DNA of 64,000 nt from positions 186,001 through 250,000 of the forward strand of contig NZ_JAKVRD010000004.1 of NCBI RefSeq assembly GCF_022814865.1. Direction: 5' to 3'. The notes under the pieces are model-generated. The model did not search any database and was not told the origin of the DNA. It saw only the letters and a list, made by a program, of their open reading frames with translations. The DNA is from Shimia aestuarii. Its GTDB lineage: Bacteria > Pseudomonadota > Alphaproteobacteria > Rhodobacterales > Rhodobacteraceae. Shown here piece after piece: positions 25,776 through 35,694 of the stretch (position 1 is its first letter; each line of letters opens with the position of its first letter). Position numbers and translations under genes: made by a program.

Positions 25776-26972
25776 ATGATCAGGCGCAAGGGACAGCGCA
25801 GCTCCGTTGAGGAAACGTTAGGGCCGAAAGGCTTTGACGACTATGATCTTCGGCTCGGCGATATGATGCGCGGGGAACGCGCGACAATGGGGAAATCGCT
25901 CCTCGATGTGCAACGCGAATTGCGCATCCGGGCGAATTACATTTCCGCCATAGAAGATTGTAATCCTGACGCCTTTGAGACACCCGGCTTCATTGCTGGC
26001 TATGTGCGGTCATATGCGCGCTATCTCGGGATGGACCCGGATACAGCGTTTGCGCATTTCTGCCGTGAAAGCGGTTTTGCGACCGCGCATGGCATGGCTG
26101 CCGAGGCCTCGACGATCCGCAAGAGCGATATGCTGGCCGAGCGACGCGAGCGCGGCAATGATCCGCTCGAAGCACCCATCATGCCGTTTTCCCCGGCTCC
26201 GGAATCCCTTCTGAGCCGGATTGAGCCGCAGGCAATTGGCTCGTCCCTCGTTCTTGTCGCGCTGATTGCCGCGCTTGGCTATGGCGGGTGGTCGGTGCTG
26301 AACCAAATTCAACGCGTTCAACTTGCGCCAGTGGATCAAACGCCGGTGGTGCTGGCGGATTTGGACCCTCTGAAAGAGGCAACCTCGCAGCCGGAGAAGG
26401 CTGATGGGCGCGTCACGGCGCAGGCGGGTGTCTTTACACCGCCATCGCAATCCCTTGATCGTCTCTATCGACCGCAAGCGCTTGACGTGCCGGTCATGGT
26501 GGCGCGCGATGCACCGATCTCGACGCTCAATCCCGATACGGTCGGTGTTTTCACGCCGGATGCCTCGCTTGTCGCGGCGGTGTCCGAGGAAGAACTTGAC
26601 CGGGTGATGCCGCAGGTTGTCGAAAGCGATGCGCAAGACCTCGTGTTGATGGCTGTGCGTCCGGCCTGGGTCCGCGTGCGTTCGGCGGATGGCACGGTGT
26701 TGCATGAGAAAATCCTCAACCCTGGCGAGGAATATCTGCTGCCCAAGTCGGAAGACGCCCCAACCCTCACCGCCGGCATGAGCGGCGCGATCTATTTTAA
26801 GGTCAATGGTGCGGTGTTCGGCCCGGTGGGCGAAGGCACGAACCGGATTGGCGATCTTGCGCTTGATGCGGATCGTCTTTTGGAATCCTACGATCTTGCC
26901 GATCTCGACATGGACCCGGATCTCGCGCGGATCGTTGCCGAGGCGGACGCGGCGCAGATCAACGCCGAGTAA
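25776..26972 (+). CDS. RodZ-like helix-turn-helix membrane protein
   Basis: The 398-residue protein has an N-terminal Cro/CI-like helix-turn-helix region (about residues 27-95, LLDVQRELRIRANYISAIEDCNPDAF and PGFIAGYVRSYARYLGMD). A single transmembrane helix follows (about 154-172), then a Pro-rich linker and a C-terminal DUF4115-type beta domain (about 290-365, VRPAWVRVRSADGTVLHEKIL). RodZ links MreB to the envelope; several regulators share this layout. It lies just before ispG, as rodZ-like genes often do, which supports the call. Confidence 0.82.
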   Translation: MIRRKGQRSSVEETLGPKGFDDYDLRLGDMMRGERATMGKSLLDVQRELRIRANYISAIEDCNPDAFETPGFIAGYVRSYARYLGMDPDTAFAHFCRESGFATAHGMAAEASTIRKSDMLAERRERGNDPLEAPIMPFSPAPESLLSRIEPQAIGSSLVLVALIAALGYGGWSVLNQIQRVQLAPVDQTPVVLADLDPLKEATSQPEKADGRVTAQAGVFTPPSQSLDRLYRPQALDVPVMVARDAPISTLNPDTVGVFTPDASLVAAVSEEELDRVMPQVVESDAQDLVLMAVRPAWVRVRSADGTVLHEKILNPGEEYLLPKSEDAPTLTAGMSGAIYFKVNGAVFGPVGEGTNRIGDLALDADRLLESYDLADLDMDPDLARIVAEADAAQINAE

Positions 26973-27051
26973 ATCCCTGTATCGCGCATTGCCCCCGTGG
27001 CATATGCAACTTACATAGGCCCTGAACCTGTATGAGGTGAGGGGCCTTTTC

Positions 27052-28176
27052 ATGTCGATGAACCACATTCGTCCGTGGCGGAATATCGAACGCCGTAAAT
27101 CGCGCCAGATCATGGTCGGCAACGTGCCGGTCGGGGGGGATGCGCCGATTGCGGTGCAGACCATGACCAACACCGATAGCGCCGACGTCAAGGCGACCGT
27201 GGCGCAGGTTCAGGCGGCAGCAGAGGCCGGGGCCGACATCGTGCGGGTCTCGACCCCGGACGCGGCGGCGACCAAGGCCCTCAAGGAGGTCGTGCGCGAA
27301 AGTACCGTGCCGATCGTGGCCGACATCCATTTCCACTATAAACGCGCCATTGAGGCGGCAGAGGCCGGTGCGGCCTGCCTGCGGATCAATCCCGGCAATA
27401 TCGGCGATGAAAAGCGGGTCAAAGAGGTCATCCAGGCCGCCAAGGACCATGGCTGTTCGATCCGGATCGGGGTCAATGCCGGTTCGCTCGAGCGGCACCT
27501 GCTTGAGAAATATGGCGAACCCTGCCCGGATGCGATGGTGGAGTCGGGGCTCGAGCATATCCGCATTCTCGAGGACAACGACTTCCACGATTACAAGATT
27601 AGCGTGAAGGCGAGCGACGTGTTCATGACCGCCGCTGCCTATCAGCAGCTTGCAGAGGCGACCGATGCGCCGATTCACCTTGGGGTTACAGAGGCAGGCG
27701 GCCTTGTGAGCGGGACGATCAAATCTGCGATCGGGCTTGGCAATCTGTTGTGGATGGGGATTGGCGATACGCTGCGAGTCTCGCTAAGCGCCGATCCGGT
27801 CGAGGAGGTGAAGGTCGGGTTTGAGATCCTGAAGTCGCTCGGCCTGCGCCATCGCGGGGTCAACATCATTTCGTGCCCGTCCTGTGCGCGTCAGGGGTTT
27901 GACGTGATCAAGACGGTGGACGAGTTGGAAAAGCGGTTGGCGCATATTCACACGCCGATGAGTCTTTCGATCATTGGCTGCGTGGTGAACGGGCCGGGTG
28001 AGGCGTTGATGACGGATGTGGGCTTTACCGGCGGTGGCGCCGGGTCTGGGATGGTCTATCTTGCAGGCAAACAGAGCCACAAGATGTCCAACGAGGAGAT
28101 GGTCGACCATATCGTCGAACAGGTCGAACGCCGCGCTGCCGAGATCGAAGCGGACACCGCTGCGGCGGCGGAGTAA
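27052..28176 (+). CDS. ispG: 4-hydroxy-3-methylbut-2-enyl diphosphate synthase
   Basis: The 374-residue [4Fe-4S] enzyme performs the penultimate step of the MEP isoprenoid pathway. It has the N-terminal TIM-barrel segments ([36 protein letters not shown]) and the C-terminal cluster ligands in [11 protein letters not shown] and [11 protein letters not shown]. The ATG at 27052 is chosen for the AGGGG seven bases upstream; a GTG at 27037 is less likely. It follows the RodZ-like gene by 79 bp and may share its transcript. Confidence 0.95.
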   Translation: MSMNHIRPWRNIERRKSRQIMVGNVPVGGDAPIAVQTMTNTDSADVKATVAQVQAAAEAGADIVRVSTPDAAATKALKEVVRESTVPIVADIHFHYKRAIEAAEAGAACLRINPGNIGDEKRVKEVIQAAKDHGCSIRIGVNAGSLERHLLEKYGEPCPDAMVESGLEHIRILEDNDFHDYKISVKASDVFMTAAAYQQLAEATDAPIHLGVTEAGGLVSGTIKSAIGLGNLLWMGIGDTLRVSLSADPVEEVKVGFEILKSLGLRHRGVNIISCPSCARQGFDVIKTVDELEKRLAHIHTPMSLSIIGCVVNGPGEALMTDVGFTGGGAGSGMVYLAGKQSHKMSNEEMVDHIVEQVERRAAEIEADTAAAAE

Positions 28177-28183
28177 AGCGGGG

Positions 28184-28248
28184 GAGGGGCGTTGCCCCTC
28201 TTGCGCCTTTGGCACAATTCACCCCGAGTATTTTCACAGAGAAGATGG
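28184..28248. repeat. REP-like intergenic repeat, copy 2
   Basis: A hairpin GAGGGGC-GTT-GCCCCTC is followed by CAATTCACCCCGAGTATTTT and AGAAGATGG. Copy 3 (36853-36919) has the same order: GGGGC/GCCCC hairpin, CAATTCACCCC, TATTTTC, AGAGGAAG. It separates convergent ispG and the DsbA-like gene. Confidence 0.65.
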
Positions 28249-28265
28249 ACGCGGGCGGCGTCCGA

Positions 28266-29015
28266 TTAGCCGTCGTTGCGTTTCTCATCGACGAGCGCTT
28301 GCATCCCTGCGAGCGGCATGTAGCCACGCAGCAGTTGATCTTCGAGGACGAAGGTCGGTGTGCCCGAAATGGCGAGCTTCTGTGCAAGGGCGCGGGTCTG
28401 GGCGATCTCTGCTGTGACGCTCTCGCTTTGCATCTGGGCGAGCACGGCATCCGTATCAAAGCCGAGTGCATCGGAGAGGCGGGTCATCGCGGTTTCGGTG
28501 ACGTCGCCGTTGAAGGTAATCAGGGCATCGTGGACCAGGGCATAGGCCTCGTCGCCCGCGACTTGTTTCACGGCGATGGCAAAACGCGAAGAGGCGAGGG
28601 AATCTTCACCGAGGATGGGGAACTCTTTGTAGATGAGGCGGATATTGCCATCCATCTCGACCAGTTGCTTCACCTCGTCATGGGCCTTGCGGCAATAGCC
28701 GCAGCGGTAATCGACGAATTCTACCAGCGTGATGTCGCCCTCGGGGTTGCCGCCGACGAAGCTGTAGCCGTCGTTGAAGATCGCATCGCTGTTGGATTTG
28801 ACCAGTGAGAAGTCATGCGCAGAGGCTGCGGCCTGTTGCTGCTTTTCGAGGATCTCCACGGCTTCCATGATGACGCCGGGATTGTCGAGCAGGTAGGCAC
28901 GGACCTCGGCGCGGAAGGCGTCGCGCTCGGCATCGCTCAGGTTGTTGAGGTCAAGCGCCGCCGCGGGCAGCGCAGCAGCACCGAAGAAAGCGGCGGTGGT
29001 GAGGGTCTTGAACAT
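28266..29015 (-). CDS. Periplasmic DsbA-family thiol oxidoreductase
   Basis: The 249-residue protein has a signal peptide (residues 1-20, LPAAALA-like end) and a thioredoxin fold with Cys-Gly-Tyr-Cys (VDYRCGYCRKAHDEVK) and cis-Pro (SGTPTFVLED). The N-terminal helical extension LSDAERDAFRAEVRAYLLDNPGVIMEAVEIL is typical of Com1/ScsC-like disulfide proteins. It forms or isomerises disulfides in exported proteins. The start has CGGAG six bases upstream. It lies 16 bp after the M48-TPR protease gene on the same strand, so the two periplasmic quality-control genes form an operon. Confidence 0.88.
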   Translation of the reverse strand: MFKTLTTAAFFGAAALPAAALDLNNLSDAERDAFRAEVRAYLLDNPGVIMEAVEILEKQQQAAASAHDFSLVKSNSDAIFNDGYSFVGGNPEGDITLVEFVDYRCGYCRKAHDEVKQLVEMDGNIRLIYKEFPILGEDSLASSRFAIAVKQVAGDEAYALVHDALITFNGDVTETAMTRLSDALGFDTDAVLAQMQSESVTAEIAQTRALAQKLAISGTPTFVLEDQLLRGYMPLAGMQALVDEKRNDG

Positions 29016-29031
29016 GTCGAACTCCGTCAGT

Positions 29032-30369
29032 CTATTTCTTTTCAGCGCGCTCGGCTTGGCGCAGGATATCTTCGGCGCGGCGCCAACCGCGCGAACCGGT
29101 GGGCAGGAGGCCGCTGGCCCGTTTGGCGAGCACTCCTGCATCTTTGAGACGGCCTTGCAAGGCGTATCGCTCGGCTGCGGAGAGCGCGGCCATGCCATTG
29201 TTGCCAGTGCGCGCATAGGCCGCGCCGAGGTCGCGCAGCATGAGCCCATTGCGGAAGTCGCGATTTCGCGATTTTTCAAGCGCGTCGAGCGCCTCGCGGG
29301 GACGGTCGGCGGCGAGGAGGGCGCGACCGAGGCTTGCGAGGCAAAGTGCGTTGCGCGGCGCAAGGGCCGCCGATTTGCGATAGGCGCTGACCGCGTCATT
29401 GAAACGACGGTTCTCGAGCAGAATCTGGCCCTTCAGCTCGTAGTAGAAAGCATCTTCGGGGCGCAGTTTGATCGCGCTGTTGATCGCGGTGAGCGCCGCA
29501 TTGAATTGCGATAGGCGATGGCGTGCGGCGGCCTCGCGCATGAGGCGGATGTCTTGGGTGGGGCTTTCGCCGAGGCGGTTCAGGGTCCAGCCGGGCGAGA
29601 GCGTGAAGGCGGCGAGCTTGGCGCGCGCGCGGGCATACCAATAGGCGACGTCCGGGTCGGTGGGCTTGGCTTTGTCGGCATGGGCCGCGGCATAACTTTT
29701 CATGGTGCGGATGCGGTCGCGTGTCAGCGGGTGCGAGCGCATATAGGGATCCTGGCGCGAGGTATTGAGGGCTTCCTGGCCGCGAAAGATTTCGTGCACG
29801 TCAACCGCGCCTTGCGGATCAACGCCGGCGCGGCTCATGTAGCGCACGCCGGTCTGGTCGGCGGCAACTTCCTCGGCGCGGGTATGGGCGAGGAAGCGGC
29901 GCTCTGCCGTGGCGGTTGTCCCGAGGGCGATTCCCACACCGGCATTGGCATTGCCCGTGGCCGCAGCGGCCGCAGCGGCGAGGGCGAGGCCAAGCCCGGC
30001 GGCGGTTTGCGCAGCGCCCATGTTGGTGATGCGGCGAGAGATATGACCGTTGGTGATGTGGGCCGCCTCGTGTGCAACCACCGCCTGAAACATCTCGGGC
30101 GTGTCCATGCGCAGGAGCATGCCGAGGTGGATGAAGATATGGTTGTTGTCGATGACAAAGGCGTTCAGGCTTCGGTCGTTGACGACCAGCACCTGAACAT
30201 TGCCGCCGAGACCAGCGGCCGCAAGTACCGGCGCAGCGGCGCGGTTCAGGGCGTGCTCAATATCGGGATCCCGGATCAGAGAAACAGCCTTGGCGGCGCT
30301 GCTCGTGAATGTCAGGGCAAGCGTGGCAAGCACAATGGCGATTGCCTTGAGCGGATGGATTGACGCCAT
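29032..30369 (-). CDS. M48 family metalloprotease with TPR repeats (BepA-like)
   Basis: The 445-residue protein has a signal peptide (about residues 1-27), an M48 peptidase domain with His-Glu-Ala-Ala-His near residue 100 (VVAHEAAHITNGH) and a third ligand in TRAEEVAADQTG. C-terminal TPR helices follow (about 300-440, ALTAINSAIKLRPEDAFYYELKGQILLENRR). An Ala-rich hydrophobic stretch lies near 125-150. The plan matches BepA/YfgC, which degrades or helps assemble outer-membrane proteins. It precedes the DsbA-like gene. The ATG at 30369 is preferred for the signal peptide, though the ribosome site is weak. Confidence 0.88.
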   Translation of the reverse strand: MASIHPLKAIAIVLATLALTFTSSAAKAVSLIRDPDIEHALNRAAAPVLAAAGLGGNVQVLVVNDRSLNAFVIDNNHIFIHLGMLLRMDTPEMFQAVVAHEAAHITNGHISRRITNMGAAQTAAGLGLALAAAAAAATGNANAGVGIALGTTATAERRFLAHTRAEEVAADQTGVRYMSRAGVDPQGAVDVHEIFRGQEALNTSRQDPYMRSHPLTRDRIRTMKSYAAAHADKAKPTDPDVAYWYARARAKLAAFTLSPGWTLNRLGESPTQDIRLMREAAARHRLSQFNAALTAINSAIKLRPEDAFYYELKGQILLENRRFNDAVSAYRKSAALAPRNALCLASLGRALLAADRPREALDALEKSRNRDFRNGLMLRDLGAAYARTGNNGMAALSAAERYALQGRLKDAGVLAKRASGLLPTGSRGWRRAEDILRQAERAEKK

Positions 30370-30427
30370 GGTCTTTTCGCGGTGAAAACAGCGGGTAACA
30401 AACATGGGGCCAATAGGAAGGAAAACC

Positions 30428-31579
30428 ATGCGAAACTCAACCCGAAGCGCCGTTGATCCCTTTATTGTGATGGACGTGATGGAAGCCGCGCGGCAGGCCG
30501 AGGACGCGGGGCGCCATATTATCCATATGGAGGTCGGTCAGCCGGGGACCGCCGCGCCAGAGGGCGCGCGACAGGCTGTGGCGCGGGCGATGGGAGAGGA
30601 CGCGATGGGATACACCGTGGCGCTTGGCCTTCCGGCGCTGCGCAAGCGCATCGCGCAGCTATATGGTGAGTGGTACGGGGTCGACCTCAATCCCGAGCGT
30701 GTGGTGGTCACGTCTGGGTCGTCGGCGGGGTTCCTGTTGGCGTTTACATCGCTGTTTGACGCTGGTGACCGTGTTGCCATTGGGGCGCCGGGGTATCCGT
30801 CATACCGACAAATTCTCAAAGCCTTGTCTCTGCAACCCGTTGATTTGCCAACGTCCGAAGCCAACCGGCTTCAGCCTGTGCCGGATGATTTTGCAGAAAT
30901 GGACGTGCAGGGGTTGATGGTGGCGTCGCCGGCGAATCCGACGGGGACGATGCTTGACCATGGGGCGATGCGAGCGCTTGTGGAGGCGGCGCAGGCCAAG
31001 GGGGCGGCGTTTATCAGCGATGAGATCTACCACGGCATCGAATATGAGGCCAAGGCGGTGACGGCGCTTGAGATCACGGATGACTGCTATGTCATCAATT
31101 CCTTCTCCAAGTATTTCTCTATGACAGGATGGCGCGTGGGGTGGATGGTGGTTCCAGAAGACCATGTGCGCAAGGTTGAGCGACTGGCGCAGAACATGTT
31201 CATTTGCGCCCCACATGTGAGCCAGGTTGCGGCCCTTGGCGCGATGGAGTGCCACGAGGAATTGCAAGCGAATATGGGGGTTTACCGGAAAAACCGGCAG
31301 CTTCTCATCGAGGGTTTGCCGAAGATCGGCTTTGACCGTTTCGCGCCGCCCGATGGGGCGTTTTATGTCTATGTGGACGTGAGCCAATACACTGATGATA
31401 GCCGCGCTTTTGCCCGCGAGATCCTTGACGAAGCGGGGGTTGCAGTGACGCCGGGGCTTGATTTTGATCCGGTGCGGGGCGGGGGAACCTTGCGGTTTTC
31501 CTATGCGCGTTCGACGGCGGACATGCAGGAAGGGCTTGCCCGGCTTGGCGCTTTCATGAGGGCACGCGGCTTCGCCTAA
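30428..31579 (+). CDS. PLP-dependent aminotransferase class I/II
   Basis: The 383-residue fold-type I aminotransferase shows IHMEVGQPGTAAP near the start, VVTSGSSAGFLLAF, ASPANPTGTML, SDEIYHGIEY, the PLP lysine in NSFSKYFSMTGWRVGW and a C-terminal RFSYARS carboxylate-binding arginine. The substrate is uncertain; aspartate, aromatic or alanine-type activity are all possible. The ATG at 30428 follows GGAAGG by six bases. It is divergent from the M48-TPR gene. Confidence 0.88.
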   Translation: MRNSTRSAVDPFIVMDVMEAARQAEDAGRHIIHMEVGQPGTAAPEGARQAVARAMGEDAMGYTVALGLPALRKRIAQLYGEWYGVDLNPERVVVTSGSSAGFLLAFTSLFDAGDRVAIGAPGYPSYRQILKALSLQPVDLPTSEANRLQPVPDDFAEMDVQGLMVASPANPTGTMLDHGAMRALVEAAQAKGAAFISDEIYHGIEYEAKAVTALEITDDCYVINSFSKYFSMTGWRVGWMVVPEDHVRKVERLAQNMFICAPHVSQVAALGAMECHEELQANMGVYRKNRQLLIEGLPKIGFDRFAPPDGAFYVYVDVSQYTDDSRAFAREILDEAGVAVTPGLDFDPVRGGGTLRFSYARSTADMQEGLARLGAFMRARGFA

Positions 31580-31593
31580 GGCCCAAAAACCAA

Positions 31594-31637
31594 CGTCGGT
31601 ATTACGTCGGTATTGCGTCTGTATCGCGGTGGTGCGG
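31594..31637. repeat. 11-bp-period tandem array, locus B
   Basis: A partial unit (ACGTCG-like, from 31594) precedes GTATTACGTCG (31599-31609), GTATTGCGTCT (31610-31620) and GTATCGCGGTG (31621-31631), closed by GTGCGG (31632-31637). It lies 15 bp after the aminotransferase stop and 67 bp before amiC, here on the same sense as both genes. Confidence 0.85.
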
Positions 31638-31703
31638 ATTTCATTTAAAGAAACACGACATCGGTATAGGATGCGGGAAAACAGATCACCCGCGAGAGGG
31701 ATC

Positions 31704-32933
31704 ATGAGCAGGATCATTGCCGTCATTTGCGCGCTTGTCTGGGCGTTTGCCGCGCCGGGGCAGGCGCAGGAGTTGAGCGGGCTTGCGCGCGTCGAGGCCG
31801 CCAAGAGCGGGTTCAGCGAGGGCTGGCGGGGGTCTGTGACCTTTCGACTTGGACTGTCGCAAGGCGTGCCTTGGCGGGTGTTTCAGCTTGAGGCGCCCCG
31901 GCGGCTCGTTCTCGATTTCCGCGAGGTGGACTGGCGCGGTGTGACGCCCGAGACATTTGGCGCGGCAGAGGGGATCGGGGCCGTGCAGTTTGGTCAGTTC
32001 CGCCCCGGTTGGAGCCGGATGGTGGTCGAGCTGACCGAAGCGCTTGCGGTCGAGACGGCGGCCCTTGCCGTCGATGAGATCAGCGGTGCGGCGCAGCTCG
32101 AGCTGGTGCTCGATCCTGTGAGCGCAGAAGACTATGCCGCGCTTGCGGGCGCTCCGCGCGATCCGCGTTGGGATTTGCCGGAGCCAGCCTTGCCAATGAC
32201 AGGCGCACGAGAGGCGCGGCCCGACTGGGCGCCCGTGGTCATCGTGATCGACCCCGGCCACGGCGGGATTGATCCGGGGGCCGAGCGCGACGATGTCAAC
32301 GAAAAGACCCTGATGCTGACCTTTGCGCGGGAATTGCGCGACACCTTGCGGCGCACGGGGGCATTCGAAGTTGTGCTGACGCGGGACGAGGACGTGTTCG
32401 TGTCTCTTGAGCGGCGGGTGTCGATCGCGCATGAGGTCGGGGCGGATGTCTTTATCTCCTTGCATGCCGACGCGTTGCGCCATGGGCATGCCACGGGGGC
32501 GACGGTTTATACCCTTTCGGAGGAAGCCTCGGACAAGGCCTCGGAAATCCTTGCCGAGCGCCATGACCGGGCCGATATCCTTGCCGGGATTGATCTGTCG
32601 CAGGCGGATGACGAGGTGGCGAATGTGCTTCTCGATCTTGCGCGGCTCGAGACACAGCCGCGCACAGAGCTTTTCGCGCGCATGCTTGTCAAACAGATCG
32701 AAGAAAGCACCGGGTCCACCAACAAGAAGCCCCTGCGCCACGCCGGGTTCTCGGTTTTGAAGGCGGCGGACGTGCCTTCGGTGCTTCTCGAGGTGGGGTT
32801 CCTGTCGTCGGAGGAAGACCTTGCGCGGCTGACCGATCCGAATTGGCGCGCGCTTATGGCGGGGGGCATTCGCGATGCGCTTCAGCTTTGGGTGCAGGAA
32901 GACGAAGAGATGCGCGCCCTCTTGCGGCAGTAA
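31704..32933 (+). CDS. amiC: N-acetylmuramoyl-L-alanine amidase
   Basis: The 409-residue periplasmic enzyme cleaves the amide between MurNAc and the stem peptide during cell separation. It has a signal peptide (about residues 1-22), an N-terminal AMIN localisation domain (about 25-125, VPWRVFQLEAPRRLVLDF) and a C-terminal Amidase_3 domain (about 178-400). The Zn ligands are in IDPGHGGIDPGAERDD and SLHADA, and the catalytic Glu is in LLEVGFLSSEED. An inserted helical segment around ILAGIDLSQADDEV is the usual autoinhibitory region. The ATG at 31704 follows GAGAGGG. The mrcA gene follows. Confidence 0.93.
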   Translation: MSRIIAVICALVWAFAAPGQAQELSGLARVEAAKSGFSEGWRGSVTFRLGLSQGVPWRVFQLEAPRRLVLDFREVDWRGVTPETFGAAEGIGAVQFGQFRPGWSRMVVELTEALAVETAALAVDEISGAAQLELVLDPVSAEDYAALAGAPRDPRWDLPEPALPMTGAREARPDWAPVVIVIDPGHGGIDPGAERDDVNEKTLMLTFARELRDTLRRTGAFEVVLTRDEDVFVSLERRVSIAHEVGADVFISLHADALRHGHATGATVYTLSEEASDKASEILAERHDRADILAGIDLSQADDEVANVLLDLARLETQPRTELFARMLVKQIEESTGSTNKKPLRHAGFSVLKAADVPSVLLEVGFLSSEEDLARLTDPNWRALMAGGIRDALQLWVQEDEEMRALLRQ

Positions 32934-32982
32934 TGCAAGCAAAAAGGTGCCCAAAAGGGGCAGGCAAGCGAGGGGATGTGTT

Positions 32983-33011
32983 TTGACCCCCTCGCGCACG
33001 GCCTATATAGA
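32983..33011 (+). promoter_or_regulatory. Promoter of the PBP1A gene
   Basis: TTGACC (32983-32988), a 17-bp spacer and TATAGA (33006-33011) lie 35 bp before the GTG start. A TATATA with 15-bp spacing overlaps the same -10. Confidence 0.6.
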
Positions 33012-33045
33012 AGCCTCATGACCGAGTGCGAAACGGGGTAAGCGC

Positions 33046-35598
33046 GTGATCCGATTCATTCTTTCCTTCATGGGGACCATCTTCACCTTCGTGACGATGG
33101 GCGCAGCCGTGATCGCGCTTTCCATCGGTGCGGTGTTCTGGATGTACGGGCGCGATCTTCCGAGCCACGAGGCGCTTGCACAATATAAGCCCCCGACGAT
33201 CAGCCGGATTTATTCGGGCGAAGGCCATATCATCGACGAGTTTGCCAAGGAACGGCGCCTTTTCGTGCCGTCGGCCGAGATTCCCGATCTGGTGAAGGAA
33301 GCGTTTATCTCGGCAGAGGACAAGAATTTCTATACCCACAGCGGGTATGACGCGCGCGGGATCGCAGCGGCGGCCTTTGAGGCGGTGCGGTCGCGTGGGC
33401 AGAATGTGCGCGGGGCCTCGACGATCACTCAGCAGGTGATGAAGAACTTCCTTCTTGACGGAAGCAGACGTGTGGAGCGCAAGATCAAGGAGATCATTCT
33501 TGCGACAAGAGTCGAAGAAACGTTGACCAAGGATGACATTCTTGAGCTCTATCTGAACGAGATTTATCTTGGGGCCAATTCGTATGGCGTTGCGGCTGCC
33601 GCTCAGGTTTATTTTAACAAGTCCCTTTCGGAATTGTCTCCACATGAGGTCGCCTATCTTGCGGCCTTGCCGAAGAAGCCCGCCGAACTTCACCCTGTTC
33701 GGAACATCGATGATGCGATTGGCCGTCGCAACTTTGTGCTGAAGGAGATGGCGGAGAACGGCTATATCACGCAAGCCACCTATGAGGCGGAAAAGGCCTT
33801 GCCGCTGCGCTCGGTTCAGAATGGCGACTTTGACAGCTTCAAATCGGCACTGCCGCCGCGGGACTATTTCACCGATGAAATCCGCCGCCAGCTATCGGAA
33901 GATTTCGGCGAGGACGAGTTCTTTTCTGGCGGCATGACGGTGCGCGCGACGATCGACCCGGAGATGCAGGAGATCGCGGCGCGGGCGCTGCGCCACGCGC
34001 TTGAGAAATACGACCGCTCACGCGGGGTTTGGCGCGGCACAGGTGAAACGATCGACCCTGAGCTTCTGTCGGATGAGGGCAAATGGCGTGCGGCGCTTGG
34101 TGATCTGGATCTGCCCCGCGATGTTGATCTTGAGGGGCGCTGGCATCCGGCGGTTGTTCTCGAGGTGGGCAAGAACGATGCGCGGATCGGCATCGAAGGC
34201 ATTGATGATGACGCCGATGGCCATTTCATCGCCGCCAAGGACGTAACTTGGGCGCGGCCACTGCTCGAAGAGGGCAAGCTTGGGCGCAAGGCGAAGGTTG
34301 CAGGGGATCTTCTTGACGTGGGCGATGTGGTGCTCGTGCGGGCGATCACCAAGGAAGACGATGGCAGTTTCGTGCGCTGGTCGCTCCGGCAGGTGCCGGA
34401 AGTGCAGGGCGGGTTCATGGCGATGGACGTCAACACCGGCCGCGTGATCGCGATGCAGGGCGGGTTCAGCTATCAGGATTCGGTGTTCAACCGGGCGACG
34501 CAGGCAAAGCGGCAGCCGGGGTCGTCGTTCAAGCCTTTCGTGTATGCCTCGGCGCTCGACAGCGGCTATAGCCCTGCGACGATTGTCATCGACGCGCCGA
34601 TTGAAATTGACACGCCGCAGGGCGTCTGGCGTCCGCGCAACTCGTCGAACAAATTCTACGGCCCGACGCCGCTTCGCACGGGCATCGAACGGAGCCGGAA
34701 CCTGATGACCATTCGCCTTGCGCAAGAGGTCGGGATGGAGGTCGTCGCCGATTATGCCGAACGCTTTGGCGTCTATGACAATATGGGCACCTACCTTGCC
34801 AACTCGCTTGGCTCGGAAGAGACGACGCTGTTCCAGATGGTTGCGGCCTATGCGATGTTCGCCAATGGCGGCGAGCGGGTGGAGCCGACCCTCGTTGACC
34901 GGGTGCAGGACCGCTATGGCGAGACGATCTACCGCCACGACAAGCGTGACTGTGTGGATTGCGACCGGTCCGACATCGCGCCGACGCGCGGGCCGCGCAT
35001 CGTCAGCAACCGCGAGCGTGTGATGAACGCGATCACCGCCTACCAGCTCACCTCGATGATGCAGGGCGTGGTGCAGCGCGGCACGGCCTCGGGGACAGTC
35101 AATCTACCCGTGCCGGTTGCGGGCAAGACCGGGACCACGAACGAGGCCAAGGACGTTTGGTTCATTGGCTTCACCAACACGCTCGTTGCGGGCTGTTACA
35201 TCGGTCATGACCGGCCGCGCCCGCTTGGCCGGGGCACCTATGGTGGATCGACCTGTGGCCCGGTGTTCCAGGAGTTCATGAGCGAAGCCATCGAGAAATA
35301 CGGCGCCGGCAAGTTCCAGGTGCCGCCGGGGGGGCATTTCATCAAGATTGATCGCTACACCGGTGCACGGCTTGAAAACGAGGCGTCGGGGGCGAATGTT
35401 GTGGCGGAGTATTTCCGTGACGGCGAAGAACCGGTGTTCGGCGTGATGTATGATGGTGGTTTCGCCATGGGGTCGAACCTGCCGCTATTTGAAGAGGTCA
35501 ACACGGGCGTCACCGAGGTCACCACCTCGACCGGCAAGAAGACCGTGGTCGGCCCGAAAGCGGATTTCGGCACGCTGAGTTCCGGCGGCCTCTACTAG
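33046..35598 (+). CDS. mrcA: Bifunctional penicillin-binding protein 1A
   Basis: The 850-residue class A PBP polymerises and crosslinks peptidoglycan. A short cytoplasmic start and transmembrane helix (residues about 5-30) precede a GT51 domain (catalytic Glu in SAEDKNFYTHSG near residue 90). The transpeptidase domain has SxxK (GSSFKPF, Ser near 493), SRN (RSRNLMT) and KTG (GKTGTTNEAKD near 695). An OB-like insert (about 330-430) is typical of PBP1A. The GTG at 33046 is the only good start. It follows amiC and probably has its own promoter. Confidence 0.95.
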   Translation: MIRFILSFMGTIFTFVTMGAAVIALSIGAVFWMYGRDLPSHEALAQYKPPTISRIYSGEGHIIDEFAKERRLFVPSAEIPDLVKEAFISAEDKNFYTHSGYDARGIAAAAFEAVRSRGQNVRGASTITQQVMKNFLLDGSRRVERKIKEIILATRVEETLTKDDILELYLNEIYLGANSYGVAAAAQVYFNKSLSELSPHEVAYLAALPKKPAELHPVRNIDDAIGRRNFVLKEMAENGYITQATYEAEKALPLRSVQNGDFDSFKSALPPRDYFTDEIRRQLSEDFGEDEFFSGGMTVRATIDPEMQEIAARALRHALEKYDRSRGVWRGTGETIDPELLSDEGKWRAALGDLDLPRDVDLEGRWHPAVVLEVGKNDARIGIEGIDDDADGHFIAAKDVTWARPLLEEGKLGRKAKVAGDLLDVGDVVLVRAITKEDDGSFVRWSLRQVPEVQGGFMAMDVNTGRVIAMQGGFSYQDSVFNRATQAKRQPGSSFKPFVYASALDSGYSPATIVIDAPIEIDTPQGVWRPRNSSNKFYGPTPLRTGIERSRNLMTIRLAQEVGMEVVADYAERFGVYDNMGTYLANSLGSEETTLFQMVAAYAMFANGGERVEPTLVDRVQDRYGETIYRHDKRDCVDCDRSDIAPTRGPRIVSNRERVMNAITAYQLTSMMQGVVQRGTASGTVNLPVPVAGKTGTTNEAKDVWFIGFTNTLVAGCYIGHDRPRPLGRGTYGGSTCGPVFQEFMSEAIEKYGAGKFQVPPGGHFIKIDRYTGARLENEASGANVVAEYFRDGEEPVFGVMYDGGFAMGSNLPLFEEVNTGVTEVTTSTGKKTVVGPKADFGTLSSGGLY

Positions 35599-35694
35599 CC
35601 CCAAGACGCCTGAAAACCACGCGCCGCCTTGCCCGCGTCAAGGCGCTGGTTTATCACGCGGACCTGACACCAAAACAAAGAAACGGACAGCCAG